A stretch of DNA of 64,000 nucleotides, from the NCBI RefSeq assembly GCF_001761485.1, contig NC_090774.1, positions 2,108,001 through 2,172,000 on the forward strand. The letters run 5' to 3'. Under the pieces are notes generated by a model that was not told the DNA's origin, did no database searches, and saw only the letters and a program-made list of their open reading frames with translations. Shown piece by piece: positions 40,787-52,391 of the stretch. Positions within the stretch are counted from its first letter, which is position 1. Every line of letters starts with the position of its first letter. Source of the DNA: Yarrowia lipolytica. Lineage: Eukaryota; Ascomycota; Dipodascomycetes; Dipodascales. Both the position numbers and the translations under genes were made by a program.

Positions 40787-43700
40787 TTACTCCTGGCCGA
40801 AACCAACAGTCTCCTCCACAGCCATGGACAGCTTCTTGACCAAATCCTCGTAGTTCTTGTACGGAGGCAGATCGACTCGGTTGAAACAGGTATGCGACTT
40901 GGGCAGATGCTGGGCCTCTCCAGCCTTCTCAATCGTGAACCGGCGAGGACCATCGCTGCCCTGCAGATCCTTGAAGCCGTTGACGGGGATTCGCGACGTA
41001 CCGGTCGTGAACTGCAGCAGCCGCGACTTTTGCTCGCTGTCCCACGATCTAATGCACTGCCAGAACCACTTGATGACCTCGTCCGACTCCGAGTAGCCCC
41101 GGTAATCGGTGTGCTTCTTCCAGTCGTCGACGTCAATGTCGGCAATACCTCCAATCAGCAGCTCCAGCTCCCGCTCGTCAAACACATTGACCAGCTCCTG
41201 GGGGATGAGCTCGTAGAATCCAGACACAAACGCCTGGAACTGCTCCTCCACACGCTTGCTGATTCGCCACTCGGTCACAAGCTCAACGTATTCAATCTTG
41301 TTATCGTTGGTCACTTCAATGTTTCGGCCGTCGGGCTTGAGATCAATGGTGACAATCTCGCCAAACTGGTCGTCCTCCACGCTGAAGGTCAGGTCCAGCA
41401 CATCGGTAATGTCGTTGTCCAGCGCCCACTCCAGGTTTCGGTGGTAGTCCGCGTCCACACCCTCCATGTCCTCCAGCATAACCTTCTTCTTGAGAATCAT
41501 CTTGTAGAAGGCGCCAATGAAGAAGGCGTCAAGGAATCGACGATGGAAAATGGCCAGACCGACGCACCGACCGATGAACTTGAAGTAGTTGAGATGCTCG
41601 GGGTTGATGCCACTGTGGGGGTTGATCTGCAAAGTGTAGTTGTCGTGCGCCGAGTATTCAAACAGACAGTAAAAGGGGTTGAACATTTCGTGCGACAGCA
41701 AAAAGAAGAACTCTCGCGACACTCCTCCGTAATCCAGACCCTCCTCGCCGTCGAACTTGATCATCAGTCGCTTCTGCAGATCCTGTGGCGTCTGCCGCAT
41801 AATCTCCTGATATGAATCTTCAAAAATGTGATCTCGCCGCACCTTGATGTGGCACTGGCCAGGCAGAATTCGCAGAGCAGGCTGCGACCGGAAGTAGATG
41901 AGCTTTCGTCGGAAGTCCCGCTTGTACTGCGGCACGCTCTGGTCAAGCGACGAGGGCAGCCGTGGGTCTTCCCAGGTTGTGGTCTTGGTGTTGTGGTCCA
42001 CAAAGTACACACGAGCAGTGTTGGTGAGCCGCATTTCCCAGCCGGAGGGAAGGGGACCCAGATGGGACACAGACATTTGCTGCACGGTCGTGTTGGTGCC
42101 CCCCGCGGCGTTGGTGCCGCCGTACATTCGAATGTACTGCTGTCGCCGAGGGTCGACCCAGGTTGTAGTTCGTGTGTTGTGGTCCACAAAGTAGGGCCGT
42201 CCCTCGGGTGTGAACCGCTGCTCCCAGCCGACAGGCAGCTCGCCCAGTGCGGGTGTGGTGGCTCCAGACATGGTCATGGCCACGGCGTCGGATGCAGACC
42301 GGGGAGTACCACCCGGGGAGGTGGCTGCAACACCGCCGGCGGCTGCACCTCCTCCCGCCGCTCCCGACGACGAACCTGCGGTGGCGCCGGAGCCGGTACG
42401 GTTGTGGGAACCGAGCGTGGGCGACTGGGCCCGCTCCTCGGGCAGCGTTCGGTTCTGGTGCCGCTGCCGCTCCAGGTTAGTGTTGTTCTGACGGGCCTGG
42501 CGCGACTCGGACTCGTTCTGCGAGTTTGCCGGGCGGGTCCACGTGGTGCTGCGATTGTTGTGGTCCACGTAGTACGTTCGGCCCAGATTGTCGGTACGTC
42601 GCTCCCAGCCGGTGGGCAGCCGGCCAAACTGATCCTCAAAGGACGAGAAGCCCCGGGAGTTGGGGGCTGGGCGTGCGGCCGTGGACGTGGCGGTAGCGGT
42701 GGGTGCACCGGCAGGGGGGCCTGTGGTGGTTGTAGTGCCCGTGGTGTTATTGGCCCCGTTCAGCGCACTGGTCGATGTGCTGTTAGTGGTGGCCGAGGGG
42801 GTGGCGCTGTGCGAGGTGGAGCTGCTTCGCACGCTGGAGTTGTCGACGCTGAGGGACGAAATGTCGGGGAGGTTGGTGCGAGCAGCAGCAGACACGGAGG
42901 CGGTGGATGGGGCGGTGGAGCCTGCCGCGGAGGAGGCGCCGGTGGCGCGTCGGCCGGCGGTGTTGGTGCTGAGGTTGAGGATGATCTTGCCGTTGACCAC
43001 GAGCGAGTCGTTGGCCTTGCGGAGGTCCTTGGTGATCATCTCGTCTCCTCCTTGGGCCAGGTTGAGCACGTCGCCCACGCGGATGTTGATGACGCCGAGG
43101 AAGCCCTGGTCCTTCTTTTTGAACTTTTTGTGGTCAAAGATTTGCACAACGATGATGGACGACGGGGTAACGTCGACGTCGAACGACTCGTTCCAGTAGG
43201 GGTTGAGCGTTTTCTTGATGACGGAGGTGGTTCGGGTTTGGCCGCCGTCCACGAGGACCACTGCGAAGGGGTCGGGGAGACGGAAGACATCTCTTTTGTA
43301 TAGTTGGTCTGCGGCGATGACTGTGTTAGCGGGGTTGGAAGAGTAGCGTGTGCAGCGAGCTACGAGGGCTCGAGTGGACACCGGGTCGCACGACGGCCGG
43401 ACACCGGGTCACACGACGGCCGGATACCAGGTCGCACGACGGGCAACGACCAATGCAATGATATGAACCCCGACCATACAACGCAACGATGGCAACGACT
43501 GATGACAATGATGTACAATAACGTACGGCAACGACGTTGAGAACATATTTGACCCGGGCACTCCTCCACTCTGATCACAGAGGAGACCAAGTCTTGAAGA
43601 CGTCCTGGCCATTCCATATCGTAGGTCTTTGCCATTCGACACCGTCATTCAGCATGGTCTCTCCGCACCGTCACTCGTTCCGTCACTCGTTCCGTCACTG

Positions 43701-44009
43701 GTGTCGCACAGACTCGATCTCCGGTCCAGAGTTTGTGTATCTCCGAATGGATATCAGGCCAGTTGTCATAGGGGCGTTCGGCCGAGGACCGTTCCCATTG
43801 GACTGTGTCTGTGCCATTCTCTGTCTGTGCCACCTTGTGTCTGCGACATTCTCTGTCTGCGACATTCTCTGTCTGTGTCACCCTGTCCCATGTCCACCCA
43901 GTGTTCCGTTGGTCCTGACTGGTCCCTGACTGACTGCCACAGTCGCTCCGTGGCGCAACGCCACCGGCTCATACTCACCCGTCAGCCTTAGCTTGGTTGT
44001 CCTGGGCAT
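40787..44009 (-). CDS. RSP5: HECT ubiquitin ligase Rsp5 (two exons)
   Basis: NEDD4-family E3 that ubiquitinates plasma-membrane permeases and many other proteins for endocytosis and sorting. Exon 1 is 43979-44009 (31 bases, [10 protein letters not shown] plus one base), the intron 43321-43978 (658 bases), exon 2 40787-43320; the product is 854 residues. The donor is GTGAGTATG and the acceptor side CTAACACAG, and the joined [11 protein letters not shown] matches the start of the yeast C2 domain. Domains: C2 (about 5-130), a Ser/Thr/Ala-rich linker, WW1 (244-274), WW2 (370-401), WW3 (431-463), HECT (about 520-854) with catalytic Cys822 in HTCFN, and the final FGQE that the family ends with. WW domains bind PPxY proteins such as the one at 27.7 kb. 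Confidence 0.96.
43378..43446. repeat. 23-base tandem repeat inside the RSP5 intron
   Basis: Three near-identical copies (43378-43400, 43401-43423, 43424-43446) of a GC-rich unit containing GGGTCGCACGACGGCCGG, close to the acceptor end of the intron. Confidence 0.85.
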
Positions 44010-45592
44010 GCCGGAATTCTATCGCTCTGGTGGAAGAGGAAGACTGTGCTGGAATCTAGGAGCTTTGTAGCCCGGTTCGATAACTAGCTCAAGTGAGAGT
44101 GACACACACAGTTTGGGTCTTAGTCTTGCTGCCTCGCCTCCCAATTTCAAAGTTACCCGGGGTACGTAGAGGCATTAATAGTGGTGGTGGGAAAAGACGG
44201 GCAAAGGAGCCGGTGGCCGAGTCACGTGGACTCCCGCAGACAGCAGACACGTGCCTGCCACCTGTTTGTTGCGCGGCCAAATATATACCCCACGGGCCCT
44301 TGTCTCCTTCTCGTTTGTTTCTCCTCTGAGGATTCCTTTTTTTTTTCTCTTCATCCCCACCCTACTTCCAACTGTACTGCAGTATGAACTTTAGTGAATG
44401 TGTGAGTTCAATTTGACGAGGTTGTTGGCCATGTGCTGTACGTGGGACACGCACGGTTCGAGCCCAGTATGAGCACATTTGGCTGTATTACACCGTGGGA
44501 CAGCTCCTTGGGTCCAACTTTACTCGACGGTCGCCAATCCGCTCTTTCAACCGCTGAGACGAACCGCTTCTGACCGTCTCAAACCGCTTCGACAACGTTT
44601 GTCAGCACCTTCACTAGCGCCTTGTACCTACGACCCACGATACTCCACTCCGCCCCGTATTATTCAGGAGATGCCACTGTTGGTCCAGCCGGATGGATGC
44701 GCAAGCGGACCGCGAAGTAAAAGCGTGTCGACGTGGTCCATGCGACATTTGAAGGGCTCGTGGAGTCGGAGGAGTGTATAGGAGCAGTCTATAGCAGTCT
44801 ATAGCGTCTATAGCAGTCTATAGCAGTCTATAGCAGTCTTTAGGAGTGCACTCGTATCAATCTATACTCCAGATGGCATCGTACCTGAGACACTGGTGAC
44901 CACGACACCTCCACTTGCCGAGGGCAGGCCGACCACCTCACCAAACTTGCGGCATATCTCAACTTTGCTCGCCAACCTCGACACGGAGCTTTTGCTCTGC
45001 TATCGTGCAGGTTGCGTGACTAATGTGGGTCGCTGCGCCTCCTCGGAGCTATTTTGGGAGTAGCGAGTGGCGGTGAAGACAAGCCCGTGGGTTCGAGTCT
45101 GGCGGAAAACGAACATGGAGCGGCTAGGGCTGGGGTATTTCCGATCACTAATCACAAAAGGGAAGCGCATCTGCATGGCGTCAGCTTTGCCCTACTTTGG
45201 AGAAAGTGGGCGGAAAATGGTCTGAGCAAATATCGCCGGATGTATATATAGGAGCGAGCGTTTGGCTCGGCAGGTCAACAGAGACGACTGACGAGTAACA
45301 GGCGACACGAGGACAACAGAAGAACGTCTCGACTTACGAGTAGACTCGGTAAGACTCACGAAATCCACATGTTGACTATCGACCATTGACAGAACCACTT
45401 CCGTGACTTGCGACTTGATACCTTTCTTCTGATCGCTACCATTGGTCTGATTCTGATCTGATACCTTTCTTCTGATGCTGATGCTGATCCTGATGCTGAT
45501 CCTGATACTACTCTGATCTATGATATCTCCTATCCCTACTAACTCATCAAGTAAACATTCACTATGCAAATAAATACGGCATAAAGTCCAAA
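44010..45592. other. spacer upstream of RSP5
   Basis: RSP5 promoter, a possible plus-strand gene start (TATATA at about 44280, ATG 44384, donor GTGAGT at 44402) for which I find no second exon, a 10-base minisatellite, and the 3' side of the permease gene. Confidence 0.5.
44781..44846. repeat. 10-base minisatellite
   Basis: Six or so copies of AGCAGTCTAT. Confidence 0.85.
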
Positions 45593-47224
45593 CTAAACCT
45601 GGTCGGCTCGAGCCCAGTCCTTGGCCTTGGAGTGCTCCTCATAGGAGTTGCCCGATCCGCTGGGCTCAACGCCCGACAAGAACTCCACGCCATTGGTGGA
45701 CTGCTCCTCAAGCTCGTGGTCCTTGTGGATGGCATGCTGGACGTTGACCTTGGGGCCCTTGAACCACTTTCGTGCGTCGATCATGAACCAGCCAAACGCC
45801 AGAAGCATGGGACCAAAGTAGACCACCACGGTCCAGTTCATGGTGTCGAGATCGAGGTTCTTGCCCTTGTACTGGGGCAGACACAGAATGGGGGTCATGA
45901 GCGCCACATAGGCGACCGACAGAATGCCGCAGGGCCGCGACCATCGGCCAAGGTTCCAGGGCCCGGGCTTGAACTTATCCGACGACCAGAAGACCTTGAT
46001 GCCAATGGGCATGGTGAAGGCCACGTAGCCGGAAATGGCTCCCACGGAGAAAATGGCGCCGATGGCGGTGTCACCAGCAAACATGAGAAGCAGCAGCAGC
46101 TGACCAATGATCCAGTTGAACCACACGGCGTTGACGGGCGTCTGGGTGTAGGGGTTGACCTGGGCCCAGATGTGGGACAGAGGGTAGCAGCCATCACGAG
46201 AGTAGGCAAAGGCGACTCGCGACGCTGCCACCATGCAGGCCTGGCCCATGAAGAAGCCCGAGATGATGGTGAGGGCGGTGATTGTGGTGACAAACCGTGG
46301 AGTCAGACACTGTTGCAGGTAGGTGACAAAGGGCTGGCCGAGCTCGTCCTGGGTGACTCCGGCCACGTCTCGGACCGTGTAAGCGATGGCGATCTGGAAG
46401 GCCCAGCCCATGAGTCCTCCGACTCCGGAGGTCATGACGATGGCTCGGGGAGCGGCCACGGAGGCGTTGGAGCACTCTTCCGCCAGGTGGAAAGGAGAGT
46501 CGTAGCCGGACATGGTCCAGATGATGGAGATGAAGGACATGAGCACGGCGATTCCGTTAGGCCAGTCGGTCTGGTTGTCGATGAACGACCACACCTCATG
46601 GGAGTTGTTGAATTTGTGGCCGTCTTCTCCGGGCTGGGCGCCGCCAACAATCATGAACAGCACCACAAACAGACACAGGGTGTTCATGAGGGTTCCGGCA
46701 CTGTTGAACCGTGCAATGAACCGTGTGGGCATGGAGGAGATGATGCCGTGCGAGAACATGATGCCCAGAGTGAGCAGATACACGTGCCATGTTTTGGCAG
46801 TGTAGGAGGGGTCGTGCAGTGTTTTGAGGGCGAGAATCATGGAGGCGGTAGAATAGTTGACCGAGGGTGCGGCCGTGACCTGGCAGAGCCAGTTGGACCA
46901 CCCCGTGAGCCACGACATGAGAGGGCCCCATTTGGGGGGCGCCAGCACCGCTGCGGCGTAGTAGAGACCACCGGAGGTGGGCATTGACGAGCACAGTTCT
47001 GCCATGCTCATGGCGACCGACTGCACGCCGACCATGGCGATGAGCCAGCCCCACGTCATTCCGGCGGTTCCGGCGTATCCCAGTCCGTAGAAGAGGGTGG
47101 ATGCAATGGAGGGGAGGAGTCCGAGGACCGAGAAGGAGACGGCGAACGTGGACCACAGGCCGAATTCTCGTTTGAACTCCTCCTTGTATCCGAGCGCCTC
47201 AAGATGGGCTTGATCTGCGTCCAT
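45593..47224 (-). CDS. amino acid / GABA / choline-type permease (APC superfamily)
   Basis: Plasma-membrane or vacuolar permease with about twelve spans; 543 residues. The cytosolic start (LEALGYKEEFKREFGLWSTF) is the signature of the fungal ACT family that includes Uga4 (GABA) and Hnm1 (choline). The SMAELCSSMPTSGGLYYAAAVLAPP segment after span 2 and the FHLAEECSNASVAAPRAI segment are also family hallmarks. The tail is hydrophilic with lysines and acids, the kind of region ubiquitinated by Rsp5. The exact substrate cannot be read from the sequence. The ATG at 47224 follows a leader of some 340 bases below a TATATATA element. Confidence 0.88.
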   Translation of the reverse strand: MDADQAHLEALGYKEEFKREFGLWSTFAVSFSVLGLLPSIASTLFYGLGYAGTAGMTWGWLIAMVGVQSVAMSMAELCSSMPTSGGLYYAAAVLAPPKWGPLMSWLTGWSNWLCQVTAAPSVNYSTASMILALKTLHDPSYTAKTWHVYLLTLGIMFSHGIISSMPTRFIARFNSAGTLMNTLCLFVVLFMIVGGAQPGEDGHKFNNSHEVWSFIDNQTDWPNGIAVLMSFISIIWTMSGYDSPFHLAEECSNASVAAPRAIVMTSGVGGLMGWAFQIAIAYTVRDVAGVTQDELGQPFVTYLQQCLTPRFVTTITALTIISGFFMGQACMVAASRVAFAYSRDGCYPLSHIWAQVNPYTQTPVNAVWFNWIIGQLLLLLMFAGDTAIGAIFSVGAISGYVAFTMPIGIKVFWSSDKFKPGPWNLGRWSRPCGILSVAYVALMTPILCLPQYKGKNLDLDTMNWTVVVYFGPMLLAFGWFMIDARKWFKGPKVNVQHAIHKDHELEEQSTNGVEFLSGVEPSGSGNSYEEHSKAKDWARADQV

Positions 47225-50200
47225 ATTGTTGACCAGTGTGAGATATGGTGGTTAGATGTCAATCGAGTGTTGGTGAGTCAAGTGTCAGATCTGAGCCAAG
47301 TCTGAGCCAAGTGTTAGATCTGAATGAGACAAACGAAATGCAAGATCTGAGCGAAATGTGAGATCGGAATGAGATGAACGAAATGTGAGATTGGAAATCG
47401 GAACGAAATCTGACGGAACGAAATCGATATGAAAGATATCTGAATGAATGATATCTAGGATGATATCTAATACGACAAAATCGTTCTTACCAACTGTGAA
47501 TCGGTTACTGTGCAACCTGTCTGTGTAACCCACGAATGTCGTCTTGTCATGCGAAAACTGGATCCCATGGTCTATATATATAACGTAACGTGGGTGCGGA
47601 CACAACGGCGAGTCGAACTGATAAGCGGGGGGATTTGACTTTGCCGATATGCACTACCAATCTGCACCATCCCAAAGAGGATGTTGTATGCTGATAAGTG
47701 TGGGGGGGGGGCGAGTTTGAGCGACTGGCCAAACAAAAAAGCGAAATGGCCAAAAAGCGCCAATCCAAGCGCCGAAAAAGCCCCAAGTCCGTGTTTTTTG
47801 GACGCTCCAAAACGCCCCCCACACATCCCCAAATCACCCCCCAAATCTCCCCAACCCCCAAACCCCATAAACCCAGCTAGCGTGGAAGGACAAATATACT
47901 TGTTCTGTAGCATAAAAAAAATACTTAGTTTGTAGCGCTTGTACCACCTGTAATAGCGTCCGCACAGTAGCACCAAGTGTAAGTATATACCTTGCTGCAT
48001 TTTTTAAAATACCCTTATCATCTCCCTTGTACCTTAACCTACCGTGGAGGTCGGAATCCGGCGACGCACAAGACGGAGCGCGAGAGCAGCGCGAGAGCAG
48101 CGTGGATCCATGCACAAATGGGCGTGGGCGTGTGCAGAGATGCCAGTGTGGCCAATCGGACACGCCGTCTGTTGCGTCTGGAGTCATGCTTTTCGCGGCT
48201 ATAATTTCCGCCAGCCCCTCAGTAGGTTGGCATCATGAAACCCAAACAAAAAGCTCCAGTATCAAGGTTGTGCCCAATCACGCCCATATGTCTGGAACCT
48301 TGTGTCTGTTGGTTTGTTCCTTGTCGTTGTTGCTTGGTGCCAGCATCTTTCCTAAACAGTAAGGTGTATGAGGGTGGTGTATGAGGATGGCGGTATGTCT
48401 TCATTCAGTTTGATTCTCCGAATCCCTCCGAGTGTGGAGATCCAGTGATGAGGTGAGGTTCGACACGACTTGACCAGACTACCAGACTCAAACTTGAGAT
48501 AACTTGAGATGCACTTGTCAGACCCGATCCATCTCCAAGCCACAAATCTTTGCAAACAAGATACTCTTGTACATTCTGTAGTGTATCGCTCTTGTGTGCT
48601 GCTATCTTCCCCCTACTGCTCAAAGGTATCTAGATCTCATCACACGTGCATCTAAGCAGCCCCTCAAAGTCGCTCCAAGCCTCTCTCTTCCGGTCTCAGT
48701 CCCACTATCGCGGTCCCACTCTCTCAGTCTCAATCTCGTCGTATCCGTCCTTTGAAGCAGGTCGATACGCTTGGATGAAGCAGCCCTTATCAGACTCTCG
48801 ATCCAACGTGCTAGCCAGCGAGATGGCCGTGGAGATAGCCGTTTGAACGGGGCAAAAAAACAAATTGGGCGGTCTTGAGTCGCAACCCTCAGTTCGAGTC
48901 GCCACAACGTCGAAAGATAGAGCCAAAAAAATACCTCCACAGCTCCAGAAACCCCAGATACCTCCCTCATGTACCGCTCATCTGCCCCGTGTGCATTGGT
49001 GCGTCTAAAACCTCCCACAAAAAAAAAAGCGCAAAGGAAAAATGGACGATACTTCAGCTAGACAATGCCGAACGTTGGCCTGGAGATGTAAGGGCTAACG
49101 CGGTGCCCAATGGGGCAATTTCGCCGAGTATGTCATTTCTCTCGTCGAAGCCATCGCTCTGGCCGTTTCCGCAGCTGGTATTTCCATTGACCATTTCCTG
49201 ATCTCAGTCCAATCGCCCATTAGTGCTGTACCCCACACTAGTGGCAGGGCAGAAGCAGAAATGACAAAAGGGCAAAAAGGGAAAATTCTGCCGCCTTTTG
49301 ATATATACCGAGTCTTGCTGGTTCGAGAATGTCGATGCGAGATTGTGCAGACGGAGCCGGGAGATGAGCAGCAATGGCGTGGGATCTATAGGAGATAGGA
49401 GATAGGACCTGGAGACAATGAGAAACGAGGTCACAAGGAGGTCGGAGTCAGAGCGAGCATGGTCGGAATGGGTTCAAGGATATGGGAGGTCTGGTCGGAA
49501 TGGGACTCAACGGAGAGTTCTCGGTGGTAATGGTCGAAGATGGACGTTGCTGTCTGATGTGGATGATTGCGGTGAGGAGTGGTGGGTACGGTACTGATGC
49601 TGTTTGGTACGTATTGTATCGCACTTTGTTGCGTTGGTCAATGTGGCAGATCGAACTGTGGACTATTGAGCCTGTGGTACAGTCAGTTTCAGCCCCGTGA
49701 ACCGCTCTCGGCAGTATGGAATTGATTCTAGAAGAAAAAATCTTGCAGAATGGACAAGGCGCAGTCTTTTTATCTCAAGATCTAGGAATATGAGGCTCGA
49801 GGCTTACCTCCAGGAGATTCGCGCCATTTGAGATGGGCTACGGCTATACGTGTAGGGGAGGGTCTAAGGGTTGGGGGGGGGGGGTGCGATTAGGCAAACA
49901 GGCGAAGTAGAAGTATTGTGATTTATGAAAGCTCTTTTATGTCCCTCGGTTTCCTCTATTTACCAGTTACCCACTGTCACACTTGATTTCTAATCCCGTC
50001 TGATCTGAATAAGGAAATATATATAAAAGTATATACTGTAAATATTAAATATATAATGTACAGTATATATATATTAAAAATACAAAAAACATCAGTAGGA
50101 AAGGAAAAAACATCAAGAGGAAGAAGAAAAAAAACATCAAGAGGGGGGGAAACATCAAGAAGAAAGAAAAAAAGGAAAAAGAAAAAAAGAGAGAAGAAAA

Positions 50201-52391
50201 GAAAGGAAAAATAGCTGCAATTCGACTATTGGGGATATGAAAGTCCTTCATTGATTCTACGAATATAACCGTACCCGAACTCGACTCGAATTCTACTCGG
50301 ATTCAGACAACTGTGCTCGCCCTTCTTCTCCTTGCATCTCCAATTCGATTCCGCCGAGTACATATGAGTACGTACGAGTTCTTGCACTTGTATCTATACG
50401 CTAACCCTGGCCACCGATCTCCAGCTCGACCCCGCAGTCCTCACCTCGATTCCCTGTGCCAAATGACCCCAGTACTGCTCTCAACCGCGATATTTGATGT
50501 GGCTGATGCTCGACCCTTCCGCAAACGTCTCGACAGCTCCTAAACCGGCAGAGCAGGAAAAACTGGGCAAGTTTCCGGGCGTTACCAATTCATCACAAAC
50601 GGTGACAAAGCACAAACGACACTACAATCACAAACGGTTGAGCACAAACGGCACTACAATCACAAACGATTGTGCACAAGCTCGCAAACACACCACCATA
50701 GTACACACGCGATCCAACGCTGCAGTACCCTGACATTTCCATTTGTCAGCCACACAAAACGTGTAGCGTCATCGTCATATCATCTCTGGCCACAGCGGGT
50801 ATGTGGGCGGGGATGCAATACGACTCTATAATACACCGCGCGGCTATCTTACAACTAGTGGCTGCAGAGGACTAGTGACCATGTCACCCTCATTCAAACG
50901 GACAGGAATTCTCGCAAACACGGTCGGAGTCCGGTCTACACTAACTATCAACCGCTGTCATTTGCTGATCGACCTGCAGTTGACGTTGACACTCTGTCGC
51001 CATGGCGTCTGGGCGTTCCGTGGAACTTCTAGACCAGCTGTCTTGTAGTCCACACTAACCCGGGGGACTTGTCTGTGTGCTGCACATTGCCGTAGCGTAA
51101 GCGATGACGGAGGACGAGAGCCCCTGCGCGGAGGTTTTGGTGCGGAACGCACGTTCCCATTGCTGTGGTAACTGTCGGTGCTGTCGGGCTGTCATGGCGT
51201 TCTTTGGGGCTGTCGGGCTGTCGGGGCTGTTCCGATTTGAGGCTGCTCTGATTCGCGACTACTTTGATTCGCGGCTGCCCCAATATTATGGGGTACTTTG
51301 AGGCATCATCACCACCCCGATTTCACGCTCGGTTCGTCACAAGGCCATTGTCACTTTGAACTCTGTCCTTCAGCCAGGCCTTTGTGTCCCCTCCCCACAT
51401 TTTTCTGCTTCAGAACCTTAATTTGACGAACCCAAATTCTGCCGAAAACCCAAACCCAAACGCAAGCCAAACGCAAGGTTAGATATCTCCCAACAACAAG
51501 GTTTCATTTCGCCAAAAACACAAAACCGAACACCAACCGAACCCCACTAACAACAGCAAGAGGATGGGCGTCCGTCTAGATTGCAGGTTTCAATACCGTC
51601 GGTGATCGACCCTCGGCCACTTCTAAGTCGTTCTAGGGTTGATCTGCCCATGTTTACAGGATAGCCCAAGGGGACTTTTTTCGTTTTTGGGATGTCAATG
51701 TCGGTAATAACTCCGATGTGTATGAATCTGCACTTTTTACGGGTTTTTTACAAGTTTTACGTATTTTTACGAGCTTTTGCAGACGTCTGATACACATTTC
51801 CAGCCCTTGCGTTGACATTGACACTATCTTGCGCCTGTTCCGACATGACATCTATTATCTTATGTCTCACATCTCCCTGTTTCTCCTTCCGCCCCCTGGT
51901 ATGTTTTGACGCTCCTTTGCGTCAGATCAGATGCGTCGGTTGAGTGGAAAAATGGCGTGTTTCTGTACAGACCACGTGGAGGAGATCTTATTGATATCAT
52001 GACTGTGGCAGAGGTCGGGTGCGTGCCCGTGTCTACGAGGTTCTGTGCCTATAGGTGGGATTTATGATAGGTGGATTACGACGACTTCTGGTGAGCTATA
52101 TCCTGGGTGGATGTGGTTGAGTGGTGGGGTTGGTTGAGTGAATGACATGGTTGAGATGGTTGAGATGATTGTGGAATGAATGATATAGTGATGCCATTAT
52201 CTTGTCTTCATGATCATATAGCACTTCTCACAGGGTCTGCACTAACACTACATTGTTTGGCTACTACTTGTAGTACAGGTACAAATAGTGTGTGCCGTTT
52301 GATGGCTAAAATATGGCCCTAGTTGGTTTTAGCGAGCCGGACAGATTCCATCTACTCATACTCTACCGCATCTACATGGATAAATAATATT
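47225..52391. other. 5-kb spacer without a convincing gene
   Basis: Degenerate AGATCTGAGCGAAATG-like repeats lie before the permease (47285-47460), poly-G runs at about 47702 and 49873, and an AAACATCAAGAGG-type simple tract at 50090-50215. CACAAACG repeats occur at 50590-50690. A stretch open in one plus frame at 49099-49398 has no useful ATG. None of the open frames resembles a known protein. Confidence 0.5.
47573..47582 (-). promoter_or_regulatory. TATA element upstream of the permease
   Basis: TATATATATA about 350 bases before the permease start. Either the leader is long or it contains an intron: GTAAGA occurs at about 47485-47490 and CTAACACTTGGCTCAG at about 47295-47310 on the minus strand. 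Confidence 0.4.

Noticed and set aside
41828-43303. 491-codon plus-strand frame
   Set aside because: Antisense to RSP5, Gly/Val/Arg-rich shadow without any domain.
44440-44480. GGTTCGAGCCC B-box-like motif
   Set aside because: The flanking bases do not pair into a T arm.
45632-46987. 451-codon plus-strand frame
   Set aside because: Antisense to the permease; composition (Gly, His, Asp, Val) is that of a complement shadow.
47590-47700. tRNA-like sequence on the minus strand (GTGCAGATTGGTAGTGC ... AGTTCGACTC)
   Set aside because: Box-like motifs are present, but the anticodon and T stems do not pair and no acceptor stem forms.
48620-49018. 132-codon minus-strand frame
   Set aside because: No recognisable domain or promoter; Arg/Ser-rich composition typical of chance frames in this DNA.
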